The position numbers and the translations under genes were made by a program. 64,000 nt of DNA from Kallipyga gabonensis (GTDB taxonomy: Bacteria > Bacillota > Clostridia > Tissierellales > Peptoniphilaceae), in the NCBI RefSeq assembly GCF_001286805.1, contig NZ_CXYV01000002.1, positions 1,054,001 to 1,118,000 of the forward strand, given 5' to 3'. The notes beneath the pieces are model-generated. The model made no database searches, was not told the origin of the DNA, and saw nothing but the letters and a program-made list of their open reading frames with translations. Numbering within the stretch: position 1 is the stretch's first letter; the number at the start of each line of letters is the position of its first letter. Shown here piece by piece: positions 17,111 to 26,355 of this stretch.

Positions 17111-18270
17111 TGGCCATTGATGCATTGCTCAAGGAATTTAATGAAATTGCCAACAACCCCAAGGCCCAGCTGGCCTCCTACAAATCTCAAGGTTATAAAG
17201 CTATCGGTTGCATGCCCTACTATGCACCGGAAGAGCTGGTCCATGCTGCCGGCATGGTTCCCTTCGGCCTTTGGGGGACCAATGACAAGTACATCTCTCT
17301 GGCCAAGGAATATTGTGCTTCTTTCTATTGTTCCTTAGCTCAGTTGGATCTGGAAATGCTATTGGATGGAACCCTGGACGATCTGGACGGGGTCATCACT
17401 TCCGTTCTCTGTGATACTCTTCGGCCCATGAGCCAGAATATCCGCGTAGCCATGGAAAAAATGGGGAAGATGCCCGTCATTTTCCTGGCTCATCCTCAGA
17501 ACCGGGCCAAGGACTATGGTATCCGCTATACCATGTCACAGTATAAGAATGTCAAGGATGAACTTGAAAAGATTGCCGGCAAGGAAATCACCGACCAGGC
17601 ATTGAGTGAGACCATTAAGGTCTACAATAAAAACCGTCAGGCTAGAAGACAATTTGTCAAGCTGGCCGGGGACCATCCTGAGGCTGTTTCCGCTGTGGAT
17701 CGTGGAGCGGTTTTGAAGGCTTCTTACTTCATGCGGAAAGAAGACCACACCAAGTTGCTGGAGGAGCTGAATAAGGAACTGGAAGCCCTTCCTGAATCCA
17801 ACTGGCAGGGTGTCCGTCTGGTTACTTCAGGCATCATTTGTGATAATCCCACCCTTCTTTCGATTTTCGACAAGAACGACATCGCTATTGTTGCTGATGA
17901 TGTAGCAAGCGAGTCCCGGTCCTTCCGGGTGGATGCACCGGAAGAGGGTGATCCTATGGAGGCTCTGGCTCGCCAGTTCGCCGGCCAGGATTACGATGTC
18001 CTCCTCTATGATGAGGATTCTCATCAAAACCGTCGGGCTGATTATGTGGTAAACTTGGTCAAAGAGAATAAGGCTGATGGACTCGTTGTCTTTATGATGA
18101 CTTTCTGCGACCCGGAAGAGATGGAATATCCTTACCTCAATAAGGCCTTGAATGATGCCGGGGTTCGCCATGTGAAAATCGGTGTGGATATGCAGATGAG
18201 AGACTTCGGCCAGCTTGAGACAGCTCTCCAGGCTTTAGCGGATGAAGTAAAGGCCAATAAAGCCATGTAA
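17110..18270 (+). CDS. hgdB: 2-hydroxyglutaryl-CoA dehydratase, beta subunit
   Basis: 386-aa partner of HgdA, of FldB/FldC-HgdB type. GCMPYYAPEELVHAAG near the N terminus, the CASFYCSLAQ and SVLCDTLRPM cysteine segments, and the C-terminal MMTFCDPEEMEYP are typical. ATG overlaps the hgdA stop by one base (TAATG), a sign of translational coupling expected for a 1:1 heterodimer. Holds a [4Fe-4S] cluster in characterised homologues. Confidence 0.96.
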   Translation: MAIDALLKEFNEIANNPKAQLASYKSQGYKAIGCMPYYAPEELVHAAGMVPFGLWGTNDKYISLAKEYCASFYCSLAQLDLEMLLDGTLDDLDGVITSVLCDTLRPMSQNIRVAMEKMGKMPVIFLAHPQNRAKDYGIRYTMSQYKNVKDELEKIAGKEITDQALSETIKVYNKNRQARRQFVKLAGDHPEAVSAVDRGAVLKASYFMRKEDHTKLLEELNKELEALPESNWQGVRLVTSGIICDNPTLLSIFDKNDIAIVADDVASESRSFRVDAPEEGDPMEALARQFAGQDYDVLLYDEDSHQNRRADYVVNLVKENKADGLVVFMMTFCDPEEMEYPYLNKALNDAGVRHVKIGVDMQMRDFGQLETALQALADEVKANKAM

Positions 18271-18306
18271 TGGGCTTGTTAACAGAATAGAGTTGGGAGT
18301 AAAACT

Positions 18307-19095
18307 ATGATCTATACCATGGGCCTGGATATCGGCTCTTCCGCTTGTAAGAGTGTCATCTTGGCGGATGGAAAAGAAATCATCGGAAAATCTTTGATTC
18401 CTGTTGGTACCGGAACGTCGGGTCCTAACCGGGCTTTTGAGGGCGTTCTGGACGATGCAGGACTGACCATTGATGATATATCCTATTTGTTGACAACCGG
18501 ATACGGCAGAAATACCTTTGAAAGGACTGATGGACAGATGTCTGAGCTTTCCTGCCATGCCAAAGGAGCCCACTATCTCTTTCCGGATGTCCAGACGGTG
18601 ATTGATATCGGAGGTCAGGATGTTAAGGTCATCCAGATTTCCAACGGGGCTATGGTGAACTTCCAGATGAACGACAAATGTGCTGCAGGAACCGGACGGT
18701 TTTTGGATGTCATGTCTCGGATTTTGGAAGTGGACGTATCGGACTTGGATAAGTTAGCCGCTAAGTCCACAGAGAAGATTTCAATTTCTTCCACCTGTAC
18801 GGTCTTTGCAGAGAGTGAAGTGATCAGCCAGTTGGCCAAGGGAGTGAATAAGGCCGATATTGCCAACGGAGTCCATTGGGCCATCACTGCCCGTGTCGTG
18901 GGCCTGGCACGTCGAATCGGCATACGGGATCGGGTAGTCATGACCGGTGGTGTTGCCCAGAATAAGGGCGTCGTTCATGCATTAAGCCAACAGCTGAAGC
19001 ATGAGGTGTCCACCTCCGATCTGTCTCAGTATGTTGGAGCTCTTGGGGCTGCCATATACGCTTACAGCAAAGTCAAGGCACAGGCCCAAGAATAA
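18307..19095 (+). CDS. hgdC: 2-hydroxyglutaryl-CoA dehydratase activator (archerase)
   Basis: ATP-dependent one-electron donor that starts the dehydratase reaction. The 262-aa protein has an actin/ASKHA nucleotide fold (GLDIGSSACKSV, DIGGQDVK, GALGAAIYA). Its homodimer-bridging [4Fe-4S] cluster ligands are visible as Cys125 (NDKCAAGTG) and Cys164 (SSTCTVFAESE), close to the Cys127/Cys166 pair of Acidaminococcus. GGGAG precedes the ATG. In Acidaminococcus the activator gene precedes hgdAB; here it follows them. The electron donor, a ferredoxin or flavodoxin, is not encoded nearby. Confidence 0.96.
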   Translation: MIYTMGLDIGSSACKSVILADGKEIIGKSLIPVGTGTSGPNRAFEGVLDDAGLTIDDISYLLTTGYGRNTFERTDGQMSELSCHAKGAHYLFPDVQTVIDIGGQDVKVIQISNGAMVNFQMNDKCAAGTGRFLDVMSRILEVDVSDLDKLAAKSTEKISISSTCTVFAESEVISQLAKGVNKADIANGVHWAITARVVGLARRIGIRDRVVMTGGVAQNKGVVHALSQQLKHEVSTSDLSQYVGALGAAIYAYSKVKAQAQE

Positions 19096-19109
19096 AGCGG
19101 TTGAGATAA

Positions 19110-19139
19110 GAGAGATCGGTCCACTAAGATCGATCTCTC
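19110..19139 (+). other. Intercistronic hairpin between hgdC and gcdD
   Basis: Perfect 9-bp stem GAGAGATCG (19110-19118) / CGATCTCTC (19131-19139), 12-nt loop, with an additional GATA/TATC pairing just outside (19104-19107 / 19141-19144). No T-run follows. Confidence 0.7.
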
Positions 19140-19194
19140 CTATCAGGAATTATTACTATTTTATTGATTGAAGCACTGTGGAAGTGAGGAACCT

Positions 19195-19446
19195 ATGGGA
19201 AATTACACCTTTGCACAGGGGTTAACGGCATCTGCCTTTTCTATTTTAATTGTTTTTGGCATCCTCATTCTTCTTTCTTTTATTGTCTCGCTATTAAAGT
19301 ATGTCGGTAAGGAAGAAGCCCCTGTCAAACAAAAAAAGCAAAGTCCAAAAAGTCCTGAACCGGTGGTGGAATCCGTCACCGTACAGGATAGCCAACTGAT
19401 TGCAGCTATTGTCGCATGTTGCATCGTCAGCGATTCAAAGAACTAG
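19195..19446 (+). CDS. gcdD: Sodium pump decarboxylase delta/gamma-type small membrane subunit
   Basis: 83-aa protein with one N-terminal membrane helix (about residues 10-35, hydrophobic FSILIVFGILILLSFIVSLL) and a polar Lys/Pro linker, ending in a short amphipathic segment that carries two cysteines. This is the OadG/GcdD layout: it holds the decarboxylase complex together at the membrane. Start ATG 19195, close behind GAGGA; an upstream in-frame start would add nine residues without a better ribosome site. Slightly shorter than the 107-aa Acidaminococcus GcdD. Assigned by size, topology and position more than by sequence motif. Confidence 0.8.
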   Translation: MGNYTFAQGLTASAFSILIVFGILILLSFIVSLLKYVGKEEAPVKQKKQSPKSPEPVVESVTVQDSQLIAAIVACCIVSDSKN

Positions 19447-19459
19447 TGAGGTGAATGGT

Positions 19460-19894
19460 ATGAAAACTCTTATGGTAACTGTTGATGGTAAAAACTATGA
19501 AGTAACGGTGAAAGAAGTGGAAGAAGGAGCCGTTTCCTCCGCACCTGCTGCCGCTCCTATTTCCAGAAGTCCTGAAGCTCCCAAGCCGGTTGCACCTGTT
19601 GCTCCTGCTGCCCCGGCTGCTCCTGTTGCTCCTGCCGCCCCGGCTGCCCCCGCTGCCCCGGCTCACGCCCCCTCAGGCAATGGACAGGTTGAGACAGCAC
19701 CTATCCAAGGCAAGATTCTTCGCGTTGAAGCTTCAGTCGGTGACCAGGTTGAAGCCGGCGACGTAGTGATGATCCTGGAAGCGATGAAGATGGAAAATGA
19801 AATTATGGCTCCGACTGCCGGAACCATTGGTCAAATTTTTGTGTCGGATGGAGAGACTGTTGATGCAGGAGCTGACCTTTATTCTTTAGAATAG
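19460..19894 (+). CDS. gcdC: Glutaconyl-CoA decarboxylase, gamma (biotin carrier) subunit
   Basis: 144-aa biotinyl carrier. An N-terminal segment (MKTLMVTVDGKNYEV) is followed by an Ala/Pro-rich flexible linker (residues about 35-75) and a C-terminal biotinyl domain with EAMKMEN, biotinylated at Lys110. The carboxybiotin swings between GcdA and the membrane pump GcdB. GAGGTGA precedes the ATG at 19460; the longer frame from 19400 overlaps gcdD and is rejected. The linker is encoded by a repetitive GC-rich tract. Confidence 0.96.
   Translation: MKTLMVTVDGKNYEVTVKEVEEGAVSSAPAAAPISRSPEAPKPVAPVAPAAPAAPVAPAAPAAPAAPAHAPSGNGQVETAPIQGKILRVEASVGDQVEAGDVVMILEAMKMENEIMAPTAGTIGQIFVSDGETVDAGADLYSLE
19580..19672 (+). 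repeat. Ala/Pro-coding repeat tract in gcdC
   Basis: Imperfect repeats of GCTCCTGCTGCCCCG-like units encode PVAP/PAAP repeats. Such tracts can expand or shrink by slippage, changing linker length without a frameshift when changes are in threes. Confidence 0.8.
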
Positions 19895-19905
19895 AGAGGT
19901 AGTTT

Positions 19906-21018
19906 ATGGTTGAAATGTTAAAGGATCTCTACCAATCTTCAGGTATAGCGGGGATGGACATTCGGTCTTTAATTATGCTCATCGTCGCCTGCACCTTGAT
20001 CTATCTGGCAATTGCCAAGGAATATGAGCCATACCTCCTGATTCCCATCGGTTTCGGGATGCTCCTGGCTAATCTTCCTTTTGCCGGCCTCGTTGATGAG
20101 GGGGGATTACTTGATGTTTTATACAAGGGCGTGAGCCTGGGCATTTATCCTCCCCTTATCTTTATGGGCGTAGGAGCGTCTACCGACTTTGGTCCCTTAA
20201 TTGCCAATCCCAAATCCATGCTTTTGGGAGCTGCGGCTCAGATCGGTGTTTTCGGTGCTTTCTTGGGTGCCTTAGCTCTCGGCTTTAATCCACAGGAAGC
20301 AGCTTCCATCGGGATTATCGGTGGGGCGGACGGTCCGACCGCTTTATACCTGACCTCAAAGATGGCCCCTCATTTATTGGGCGCAATCGCTGTAGCCGCC
20401 TATTCCTACATGGCCCTGGTTCCCATTATCCAGCCCCCCATTATGCGGGCCCTGACCACAAAAAAAGAGCGTCAGGTGAAGATGGAATCCGTTCGCCAGG
20501 TTTCCAAGCGGGAGAAGATTTTATTCCCTATTGTTGTCACCATCGTTGTTTCCTTAATTGTTCCTTCTGCAGCCCCTCTGATCGGGATGCTGATGGTGGG
20601 GAATCTTTTTAAGGAATCGGGTGTTGTGCCTCATTTGGTCACTGCGGCCGCTGATATTATCATGTATGTGGTGACGATTCTCCTTGGGATGACAGTAGGA
20701 GCAACGGCCACGGGGCCGAGCTTCCTTACTGCGGAAACTCTGGGGATCATTCTTATGGGTCTGGTTGCCTTTTCTATTGCTACGGCGGCCGGTGTCCTCT
20801 TTGGAAAGCTCATGTATGCTCTTTCCGGTGGGAAAATCAATCCCCTCATTGGCGCAGCCGGCGTATCTGCCGTTCCCATGGCAGCCCGGGTTGCCCAGCG
20901 TGTTGGACAAAAGGAAGATCCTTCTAACTTCCTCCTCATGAACGCTATGGGTCCCAATGTTGCGGGTGTCATCGGATCCGCAGTCGCTGCAGGACTTCTT
21001 CTGAATATGTTTGGCTGA
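19906..21018 (+). CDS. gcdB: Glutaconyl-CoA decarboxylase, beta subunit (sodium pump)
   Basis: 370-aa integral membrane protein that decarboxylates carboxybiotin and exports sodium ions. Family signatures include [23 protein letters not shown] (the sodium-binding Asp region) and [17 protein letters not shown] near the C terminus, with multiple membrane helices throughout. Homologous to OadB/MmdB. It begins 11 bp after gcdC. Context with gcdA identifies it as the glutaconyl-CoA enzyme rather than oxaloacetate or methylmalonyl-CoA decarboxylase. Confidence 0.96.
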   Translation: MVEMLKDLYQSSGIAGMDIRSLIMLIVACTLIYLAIAKEYEPYLLIPIGFGMLLANLPFAGLVDEGGLLDVLYKGVSLGIYPPLIFMGVGASTDFGPLIANPKSMLLGAAAQIGVFGAFLGALALGFNPQEAASIGIIGGADGPTALYLTSKMAPHLLGAIAVAAYSYMALVPIIQPPIMRALTTKKERQVKMESVRQVSKREKILFPIVVTIVVSLIVPSAAPLIGMLMVGNLFKESGVVPHLVTAAADIIMYVVTILLGMTVGATATGPSFLTAETLGIILMGLVAFSIATAAGVLFGKLMYALSGGKINPLIGAAGVSAVPMAARVAQRVGQKEDPSNFLLMNAMGPNVAGVIGSAVAAGLLLNMFG

Positions 21019-21060
21019 TCTGCACAATTTTGCCGATTAAACATAAGTATACTGAACCTG

Positions 21061-21095
21061 TTTGGGACAGCGGCTTTCCAAGTCGCTGTTCCAAA
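21061..21095 (+). other. Strong hairpin in the gcdB-gltS gap
   Basis: Stem TTTGGGACAGCG (21061-21072) / CGCTGTTCCAAA (21084-21095), 12 pairs including one G-U, 11-nt loop. The next bases (TATATCAC) are not a T-run. The gltS Shine-Dalgarno AAGGAG follows at 21108. Could be a stability or processing element, or a weak terminator reducing gltS expression. Confidence 0.7.
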
Positions 21096-21118
21096 TATAT
21101 CACTTTTAAGGAGCACAT

Positions 21119-22345
21119 ATGGTTATTGAAATGAATACGGCCAAGACAATTATGTTAGCCGTATTTTTAGTTTTCTTTGGGCGCTACCTGCGGAAAAAAA
21201 TTCCCTTTTTGGTTCGCTGGTCCCTGCCTGAAGCGGTTGTTGGTGGTACCTTATTTGCTATTTTAACTTTGATTTTATACCAGCTGGACCTGGTGAAATT
21301 CAAATTTGACACCAGCCTTCAGTCCTTCTTTATGCAGTTATTCTTCACGGCATCCGGTTTTGAAGCCTCCGGTGAACTTATCAAGAAATCTTCCGGCAAG
21401 CTCGTTGTTTTCATCATCCTGGCTGCTGTTCTGGCTGTTCTTCAAAATGCCATTGCGGTCGGCATGTCTCCTATCGTTGGGCTGGATCCCAAGCTGGGTC
21501 TTATGTGCGGGTCCATACCTCTGACCGGGGGACATGGCAACGCCGCTGCCTATGCCCCTCTGGCTGAGGACGCCGGGGTAACCGGAGCTGTCTCCGTCGC
21601 TGTCGCCGCCGCCACCTACGGTCTGGCTGCAGGCTCTATCATCGGCGGCCCGGTGGCAACCCGTCTGATTAAAAAATATAACCTTGCTACCCCTGTTAAC
21701 ACGGAGAAGGCGGAAGCTTCCAGAGAGGCCTTTTTCGAAAACCAGGCGGATGATCATGTTGTTTTGGACAAGAAGCGGGTGGCTTTAGCGTCCGCCATGA
21801 TCTTCATCGGTCTTGGCATCGGGGCTTACTTAGCTGATCTCTTCAAGATCCTTTTTCCCAGTCTCACCCTTCCGGTCCACGTCATGGGTATGATCGGCGG
21901 TGCCATTGTCCGCAACGTCTATGACGCCATCAAGGGGACCTCCAAGGCCACCCCGGCCAAAGAGATCGACATCTTCGGTTCGGTTTGCCTGAGCATCTTC
22001 GTGTCCATGGCCGTCATGTCTATGGCCCTCTGGGATCTCATTGCTCTGGCTATTCCTCTGATTCTGATCCTGGCCGCTGAAACCGTCGCGACCATCATCT
22101 TCACCTACTTTGTTACCTTCAAAGCCATGGGCTCGGACTACGATGCAGCCGTCATGGCGGGTGGTCATATCGGCTTCGGTATGGGTGCCGTGCCGGCTTC
22201 CATGGCTAACATGACAGCCGTCTGCTCGGTCTATGGATTCTCCAAGCTGGCCTTCATTATTGTCCCTGTTGTTGGAGGTATGTTCTCCAACTTCACCAAT
22301 GCCGCCAACATCACTTTCTTTATGAATCTGCTCGGCATTCAGTAA
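21119..22345 (+). CDS. gltS: Sodium/glutamate symporter GltS
   Basis: 408-aa, ten-or-more-helix secondary transporter of the ESS family, importing L-glutamate with sodium. The conserved pore-loop GSIPLTGGHGNA near residue 137 and the C-terminal counterpart HIGFGMGAVPASMANM near residue 350 are both present. AAGGAG precedes the ATG. It is the last gene of the glutamate fermentation operon; its sodium dependence fits the sodium-exporting decarboxylase encoded just upstream. A bidirectional terminator follows. Confidence 0.94.
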   Translation: MVIEMNTAKTIMLAVFLVFFGRYLRKKIPFLVRWSLPEAVVGGTLFAILTLILYQLDLVKFKFDTSLQSFFMQLFFTASGFEASGELIKKSSGKLVVFIILAAVLAVLQNAIAVGMSPIVGLDPKLGLMCGSIPLTGGHGNAAAYAPLAEDAGVTGAVSVAVAAATYGLAAGSIIGGPVATRLIKKYNLATPVNTEKAEASREAFFENQADDHVVLDKKRVALASAMIFIGLGIGAYLADLFKILFPSLTLPVHVMGMIGGAIVRNVYDAIKGTSKATPAKEIDIFGSVCLSIFVSMAVMSMALWDLIALAIPLILILAAETVATIIFTYFVTFKAMGSDYDAAVMAGGHIGFGMGAVPASMANMTAVCSVYGFSKLAFIIVPVVGGMFSNFTNAANITFFMNLLGIQ

Positions 22346-22353
22346 TATCAATG

Positions 22354-22396
22354 AAAAAGGACCAGGACGGGTGCTCCCGTTCTGGTCCTTTTTTTT
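22354..22396. terminator. Bidirectional terminator between gltS and sbcC
   Basis: 18-pair stem (22354-22371 with 22376-22393; one G-U), TGCT loop, T-runs on both strands. The T-run overlaps the stop codon of sbcC (22395-22397). Confidence 0.93.
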
Positions 22397-25205
22397 ATCC
22401 CTGGTTGATGATCTGAATTAGGGACCCCTGGTCACCCGCTCTCTTGGTGACTGCAATCTGTTTGGGGATGGTTTCCTGGAGTTCACTGACATGGGAAATG
22501 ATTCCTACCAGGCGGGATCCCCGGGTTAATGAGTCCAAGGCCGCCATGGCCTGGGCCAGGGTGTCCTCATCCAGGGACCCGAAGCCTTCATCCACAAAGA
22601 GGGCGTCCAGCTGGATTCCTCCGGCCCAGGCTTCCACCTCCTCCGAGAGGCCAAGGGCAAGGGAGAGGGAGGCAATAAAGGTCTCCCCACCGGACAGGGA
22701 CTTGACGGACCGAACCGACCCGTTGGCGTGGTCGATAACCGCCAATTCCAGACCGGATTGGGACCGAAGGTCTTGAGGATCCTCCTGACGGATAAGGTCG
22801 TATTGGCCCGAGGTCATTTGAGAAAAGTGGAGGTTTGCCCGGTTCAAAATTCGGTCAAAATACCGCATTTGGACGTAGGCTTCTAAACTGATCCTTGCCT
22901 TACCTGAAATTTGGCCGTTAGCGGTTGCTGAGATGGATTGGAGGAGGATCCAGTCCGCTTCACTCGCTTTCCGCTCCTTTAGGACGATCTTGACTTTTTC
23001 TCCTACATTTTGGTTGTTCATCATCCGGTAACGGATATTCTCCATATCCTTTCGTGCCCGGCTTAGGTCATTCTCCACCCGGTCCTTTTCCAAGAGAGCC
23101 TCTTCTAAAGATTCCGTGCAAAGTTTTTTCAATCTTTTCTCTAAAACTGAGCCTTGTCCTTTCAGCGTTTGAATCCTCTGTTCCATCTTATTGAGGTCTT
23201 CCTTTGCTTCACGTGTTCGCTTTTTGTAAAGTTCATAGTCAGCCCGCCCCTGATCCAGGGCCTCCTGAGCTAGAGTCCGGTTAGGGTAGGGGAGAGCGTC
23301 CAGCTCTTCTCGGATTTGTTCGTCACGATTATGGATCTTCGTTATTATGGCTGCTTCTCTCTCCCGGTCGATAGCGAGATCGGCCATGATCTTCTCACGT
23401 TTTTTATCAAGAAGAGGAATTGCTTTTTGAAGTTCTTCCTGTTCAACAATGTCTTTATCCAGAAGATCTTCCTCTTCTTTATATTTATTAAGGCAGTCAT
23501 GAGTCTTTGCACGAAGAGCTTCGACCAGTTCCTTATTGATTTGAAGAATGTCGACGGGATTGGCCGATGGACTTTCCTTGATGATGGAAAGGTCCATGTC
23601 CCTGGCAAGCGTATAATAGGCCTTTTCCTTTTCCTGGTTTTTCCCTCGAAGACCGGCTAATTCGGAGGCTGCCTGCCCGGCTTGGTTTTGGGCCATCCTT
23701 GCCTTTTTCTCTGCCCGGTCGACCTCCTCTTCCCGAGGAGCATCCGGGGCCAGCTCTGCCGGCTTAGGGTGGTCTCTGGAACCACAGACCGGACAGGGGG
23801 ATCCCTCAATGAGGTCACGGGCCATAAGACCGGCCTGAGACAAGTGAAAGGCCTGGCGAAGCCGTGCCGCCTGATTATAGGCAAGTCCTGCCTTTCGTTC
23901 CCATTCGAGGTAATGTTCCTGACCTTTTTGGATTTCTCCTTCCAGCTTTTCTCTTTCCGACAAAAGTTCAGCCAGCTTATCCAGATTTTTCAAGTGAGCA
24001 TCTTCATCTTGATATTTTTGGTTAACCTTTTTCTTCTTTCGGAAAAGATCAGCGATATCTCTCTGTAAGGAAGTTTTTTCCCTTTTTTCCTGTTCCAAAC
24101 GGGCTAAGTCATCTGCTCCTTTTTTAAGGCTCTTTTGGAGATCCTTCAACCGGCTCCTGTCCTTGTCTACTTCTTTTTCTTTTTCCTGCCATTTATCATA
24201 GGTCGGCATAAGATTTTCCAGTCGAGTGTTTTCTATGAAGATATGGTCAAAAGTCTCTTTTTCTTCTTCTAAGCAATGAAGATCTGCTCGGACATGCTTC
24301 TCCTTTTCTCCGATTTCTTCTACTTCTATTTTCAGGCGGTCGAATTCCTCTTGGCTCTCCATACGTTGGCGGATCTCCACAATTTTTGCCTGGAGTCCTT
24401 CCAGCGATTTTTCCTTGGAGTAAACTTCATTCTCAGCCACTTGGAGCCGGTAGGAATCGTATTTTTCCAGGGAGGCAAGGAAGGATAGGAGGTCATCCTC
24501 GCTTACCGGTCCCTCAGTTAAGGAATCAGGATGGCCCTTAGCCGGGAGCTCCTGGTCAGGGACCAGGATGCCATCAATGTATTGCCGGAGTCGGTTTTCC
24601 TGGTCTTTTCTCTTTTGTATCACCTGAGCAAGGTCATCCTTGACCCGGTCTTGAAAAAGGCGAAAGCGGTCAGTATGAAAGAGCTTACGGAAAATCTCTT
24701 GTCGTTCTTTTGTATCCGCAAAGAGGAGTTTGCGGAAGTCTCCCTGGGCAATCATGGCAATTTGGGCAAATTGATCCCGGTTAACGCCTAAAAGCTCTTC
24801 GACAAAGGGAGTAACTTCACTTGTTTTCGCCACGACTTTACCGGAGGGAAGGGTTAAGCTGGCCCGGGCAGGTTGAAGGGTAGTTCCATCGCCTCTTTTC
24901 TTGGGCCTTTCATAGGCCGGAGACCGATGGATCCGGTAAACTTTCTTTTTGTAGGAAAAAGTAAAATCAATAAAAGTTGCACGATCAGGGTCAGCATAGG
25001 TGGAACGTAACATGGAAGGATCCCGGCTGTCACCGGATGCCTGGCCGAAAAGAGCAAAAGAAATACCGTCAAAAATTGTCGTTTTACCTGCCCCGGTATC
25101 CCCGGAGATTAAATAGAGACCGGATTTACCCAGACGGGTGAAGTCCACTTGAGATTCACCGGCATAGGGTCCGAAGGCGGATAGGGTTAGTTGAAGGGGT
25201 TTCAC
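22395..25205 (-). CDS. sbcC: Exonuclease SbcC (Rad50-like ATPase)
   Basis: 936-aa SMC-like ATPase of the SbcCD nuclease, which opens DNA hairpins and processes DNA ends. Walker A GDTGAGKTT is at about residues 35-43, long coiled coils flank the zinc hook CPVCGSRDHP at about 470, and the C terminus has the ABC signature LSGGETF and Walker B LFVDEGFGSLD. It overlaps sbcD by 4 bp (ATGA) and is last in the rqcH-sbcD-sbcC unit. Confidence 0.96.
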   Translation of the reverse strand: MKPLQLTLSAFGPYAGESQVDFTRLGKSGLYLISGDTGAGKTTIFDGISFALFGQASGDSRDPSMLRSTYADPDRATFIDFTFSYKKKVYRIHRSPAYERPKKRGDGTTLQPARASLTLPSGKVVAKTSEVTPFVEELLGVNRDQFAQIAMIAQGDFRKLLFADTKERQEIFRKLFHTDRFRLFQDRVKDDLAQVIQKRKDQENRLRQYIDGILVPDQELPAKGHPDSLTEGPVSEDDLLSFLASLEKYDSYRLQVAENEVYSKEKSLEGLQAKIVEIRQRMESQEEFDRLKIEVEEIGEKEKHVRADLHCLEEEKETFDHIFIENTRLENLMPTYDKWQEKEKEVDKDRSRLKDLQKSLKKGADDLARLEQEKREKTSLQRDIADLFRKKKKVNQKYQDEDAHLKNLDKLAELLSEREKLEGEIQKGQEHYLEWERKAGLAYNQAARLRQAFHLSQAGLMARDLIEGSPCPVCGSRDHPKPAELAPDAPREEEVDRAEKKARMAQNQAGQAASELAGLRGKNQEKEKAYYTLARDMDLSIIKESPSANPVDILQINKELVEALRAKTHDCLNKYKEEEDLLDKDIVEQEELQKAIPLLDKKREKIMADLAIDREREAAIITKIHNRDEQIREELDALPYPNRTLAQEALDQGRADYELYKKRTREAKEDLNKMEQRIQTLKGQGSVLEKRLKKLCTESLEEALLEKDRVENDLSRARKDMENIRYRMMNNQNVGEKVKIVLKERKASEADWILLQSISATANGQISGKARISLEAYVQMRYFDRILNRANLHFSQMTSGQYDLIRQEDPQDLRSQSGLELAVIDHANGSVRSVKSLSGGETFIASLSLALGLSEEVEAWAGGIQLDALFVDEGFGSLDEDTLAQAMAALDSLTRGSRLVGIISHVSELQETIPKQIAVTKRAGDQGSLIQIINQG

Positions 25206-26335
25206 TGATCCTCCTCTCCAATTCGTTTGAATATTTTTTCCACGTAGGCTTGTTGATGGGAAGAAAGGGGCTTGCCGTTTTGACTCTCATAGAAGGTTGA
25301 AAAGAGGTCAAGATCCGATAGGTCTTCCTTAATATCCATGTCGATAAAGGATTGATGGCGACTTCGTACATTGTCAAGTTCCAGATACATGATTCGGGGA
25401 TAGACCTTTCGGAGACGGGCTAAGGCCATAGGCGGCATTTCCTCATCAGTTAAGATAGCCCCAATGTAATCCTCTTTTTCCGGACCGGAACTTGGGGCAC
25501 CAGATAGGAGATCCTCCAGGTTTCCTCGAACTTCTCGAAGGTCATGCTTGGGAACCAGAGGGAGGGTCCAGACCTGAACGCATCCCTTTTCTTCCATATT
25601 CACCACGGTAAGGGACTTAATCTGATTTTTTTCAGAAAAGGAATACTTTAAGGGGGATCCGGCGTAGCGGAGACGGGGACTGAGAATATTTTGAGGGCCA
25701 TGAATATGGCCCAAGGCGACATAGTCAAAGTCAGAAAAGACAGCGGAAGAGACGTTATCCGATCCGCCGACAATAATCCGCTCGGAATCGGATCTTCTTG
25801 CCCCGGTTACAAACTGGTGGGCAAGAAGGAGGTTTCTTTCCTCAGGATGAATAGAAAGGTGGTCGATGGCAGCACCCACAGCCTCTGTGTAGGAATTGAT
25901 GACTTCTTCCGGGAAATGTGGCTGGACAAGACTGGGACGAAGGTAGGGAAGGAGGTGGACATAAAGGGGGCCATGGTCATCCTTCAGGATAAAGGGTAAC
26001 TGGGGTCCTTGGTAGGGTGGGGCAATATGGACACCCTCATTAGCCATGAGCCTTCCGCCAAAGGCCAGGCGTTCCGGAGAATCATGGTTGCCAGGGATGA
26101 GGAAGATATGGTCCACTTTTTCGGTGAGGGCAACCAAAAAACGGTCAAAGAGGTTAACCGCTTGAGCAGACGGAGTCGATTTATCGTAAATATCGCCGGC
26201 AAAAAGGACCCCATCAGGGGACTCTTGGTCACAAAGGATAAGGATTTTTTGAAGAATATCCTCCTGGTCTTCCAACAGGGAAAAATCGTGGACTCTCTTT
26301 CCCAAGTGGAGGTCAGCAAGGTGAAAAAATTTCAA
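25202..26335 (-). CDS. sbcD: Exonuclease SbcD (Mre11-like nuclease)
   Basis: 377-aa metallophosphoesterase subunit of SbcCD. Phosphoesterase motifs are DLHLGK at residues 8-13, GDIYD, GNHDSPER and GHIH. The start codon is TTG (plus-strand 26333-26335) after GGGAG; the next residues KFFHLADLHLGK match the usual SbcD N terminus, so this rare start is favoured. It starts about 20 bp after rqcH and overlaps sbcC. Confidence 0.95.
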   Translation of the reverse strand: MKFFHLADLHLGKRVHDFSLLEDQEDILQKILILCDQESPDGVLFAGDIYDKSTPSAQAVNLFDRFLVALTEKVDHIFLIPGNHDSPERLAFGGRLMANEGVHIAPPYQGPQLPFILKDDHGPLYVHLLPYLRPSLVQPHFPEEVINSYTEAVGAAIDHLSIHPEERNLLLAHQFVTGARRSDSERIIVGGSDNVSSAVFSDFDYVALGHIHGPQNILSPRLRYAGSPLKYSFSEKNQIKSLTVVNMEEKGCVQVWTLPLVPKHDLREVRGNLEDLLSGAPSSGPEKEDYIGAILTDEEMPPMALARLRKVYPRIMYLELDNVRSRHQSFIDMDIKEDLSDLDLFSTFYESQNGKPLSSHQQAYVEKIFKRIGEEDQ

Positions 26336-26355
26336 AGCAAGCTCCCTTCTTGATC

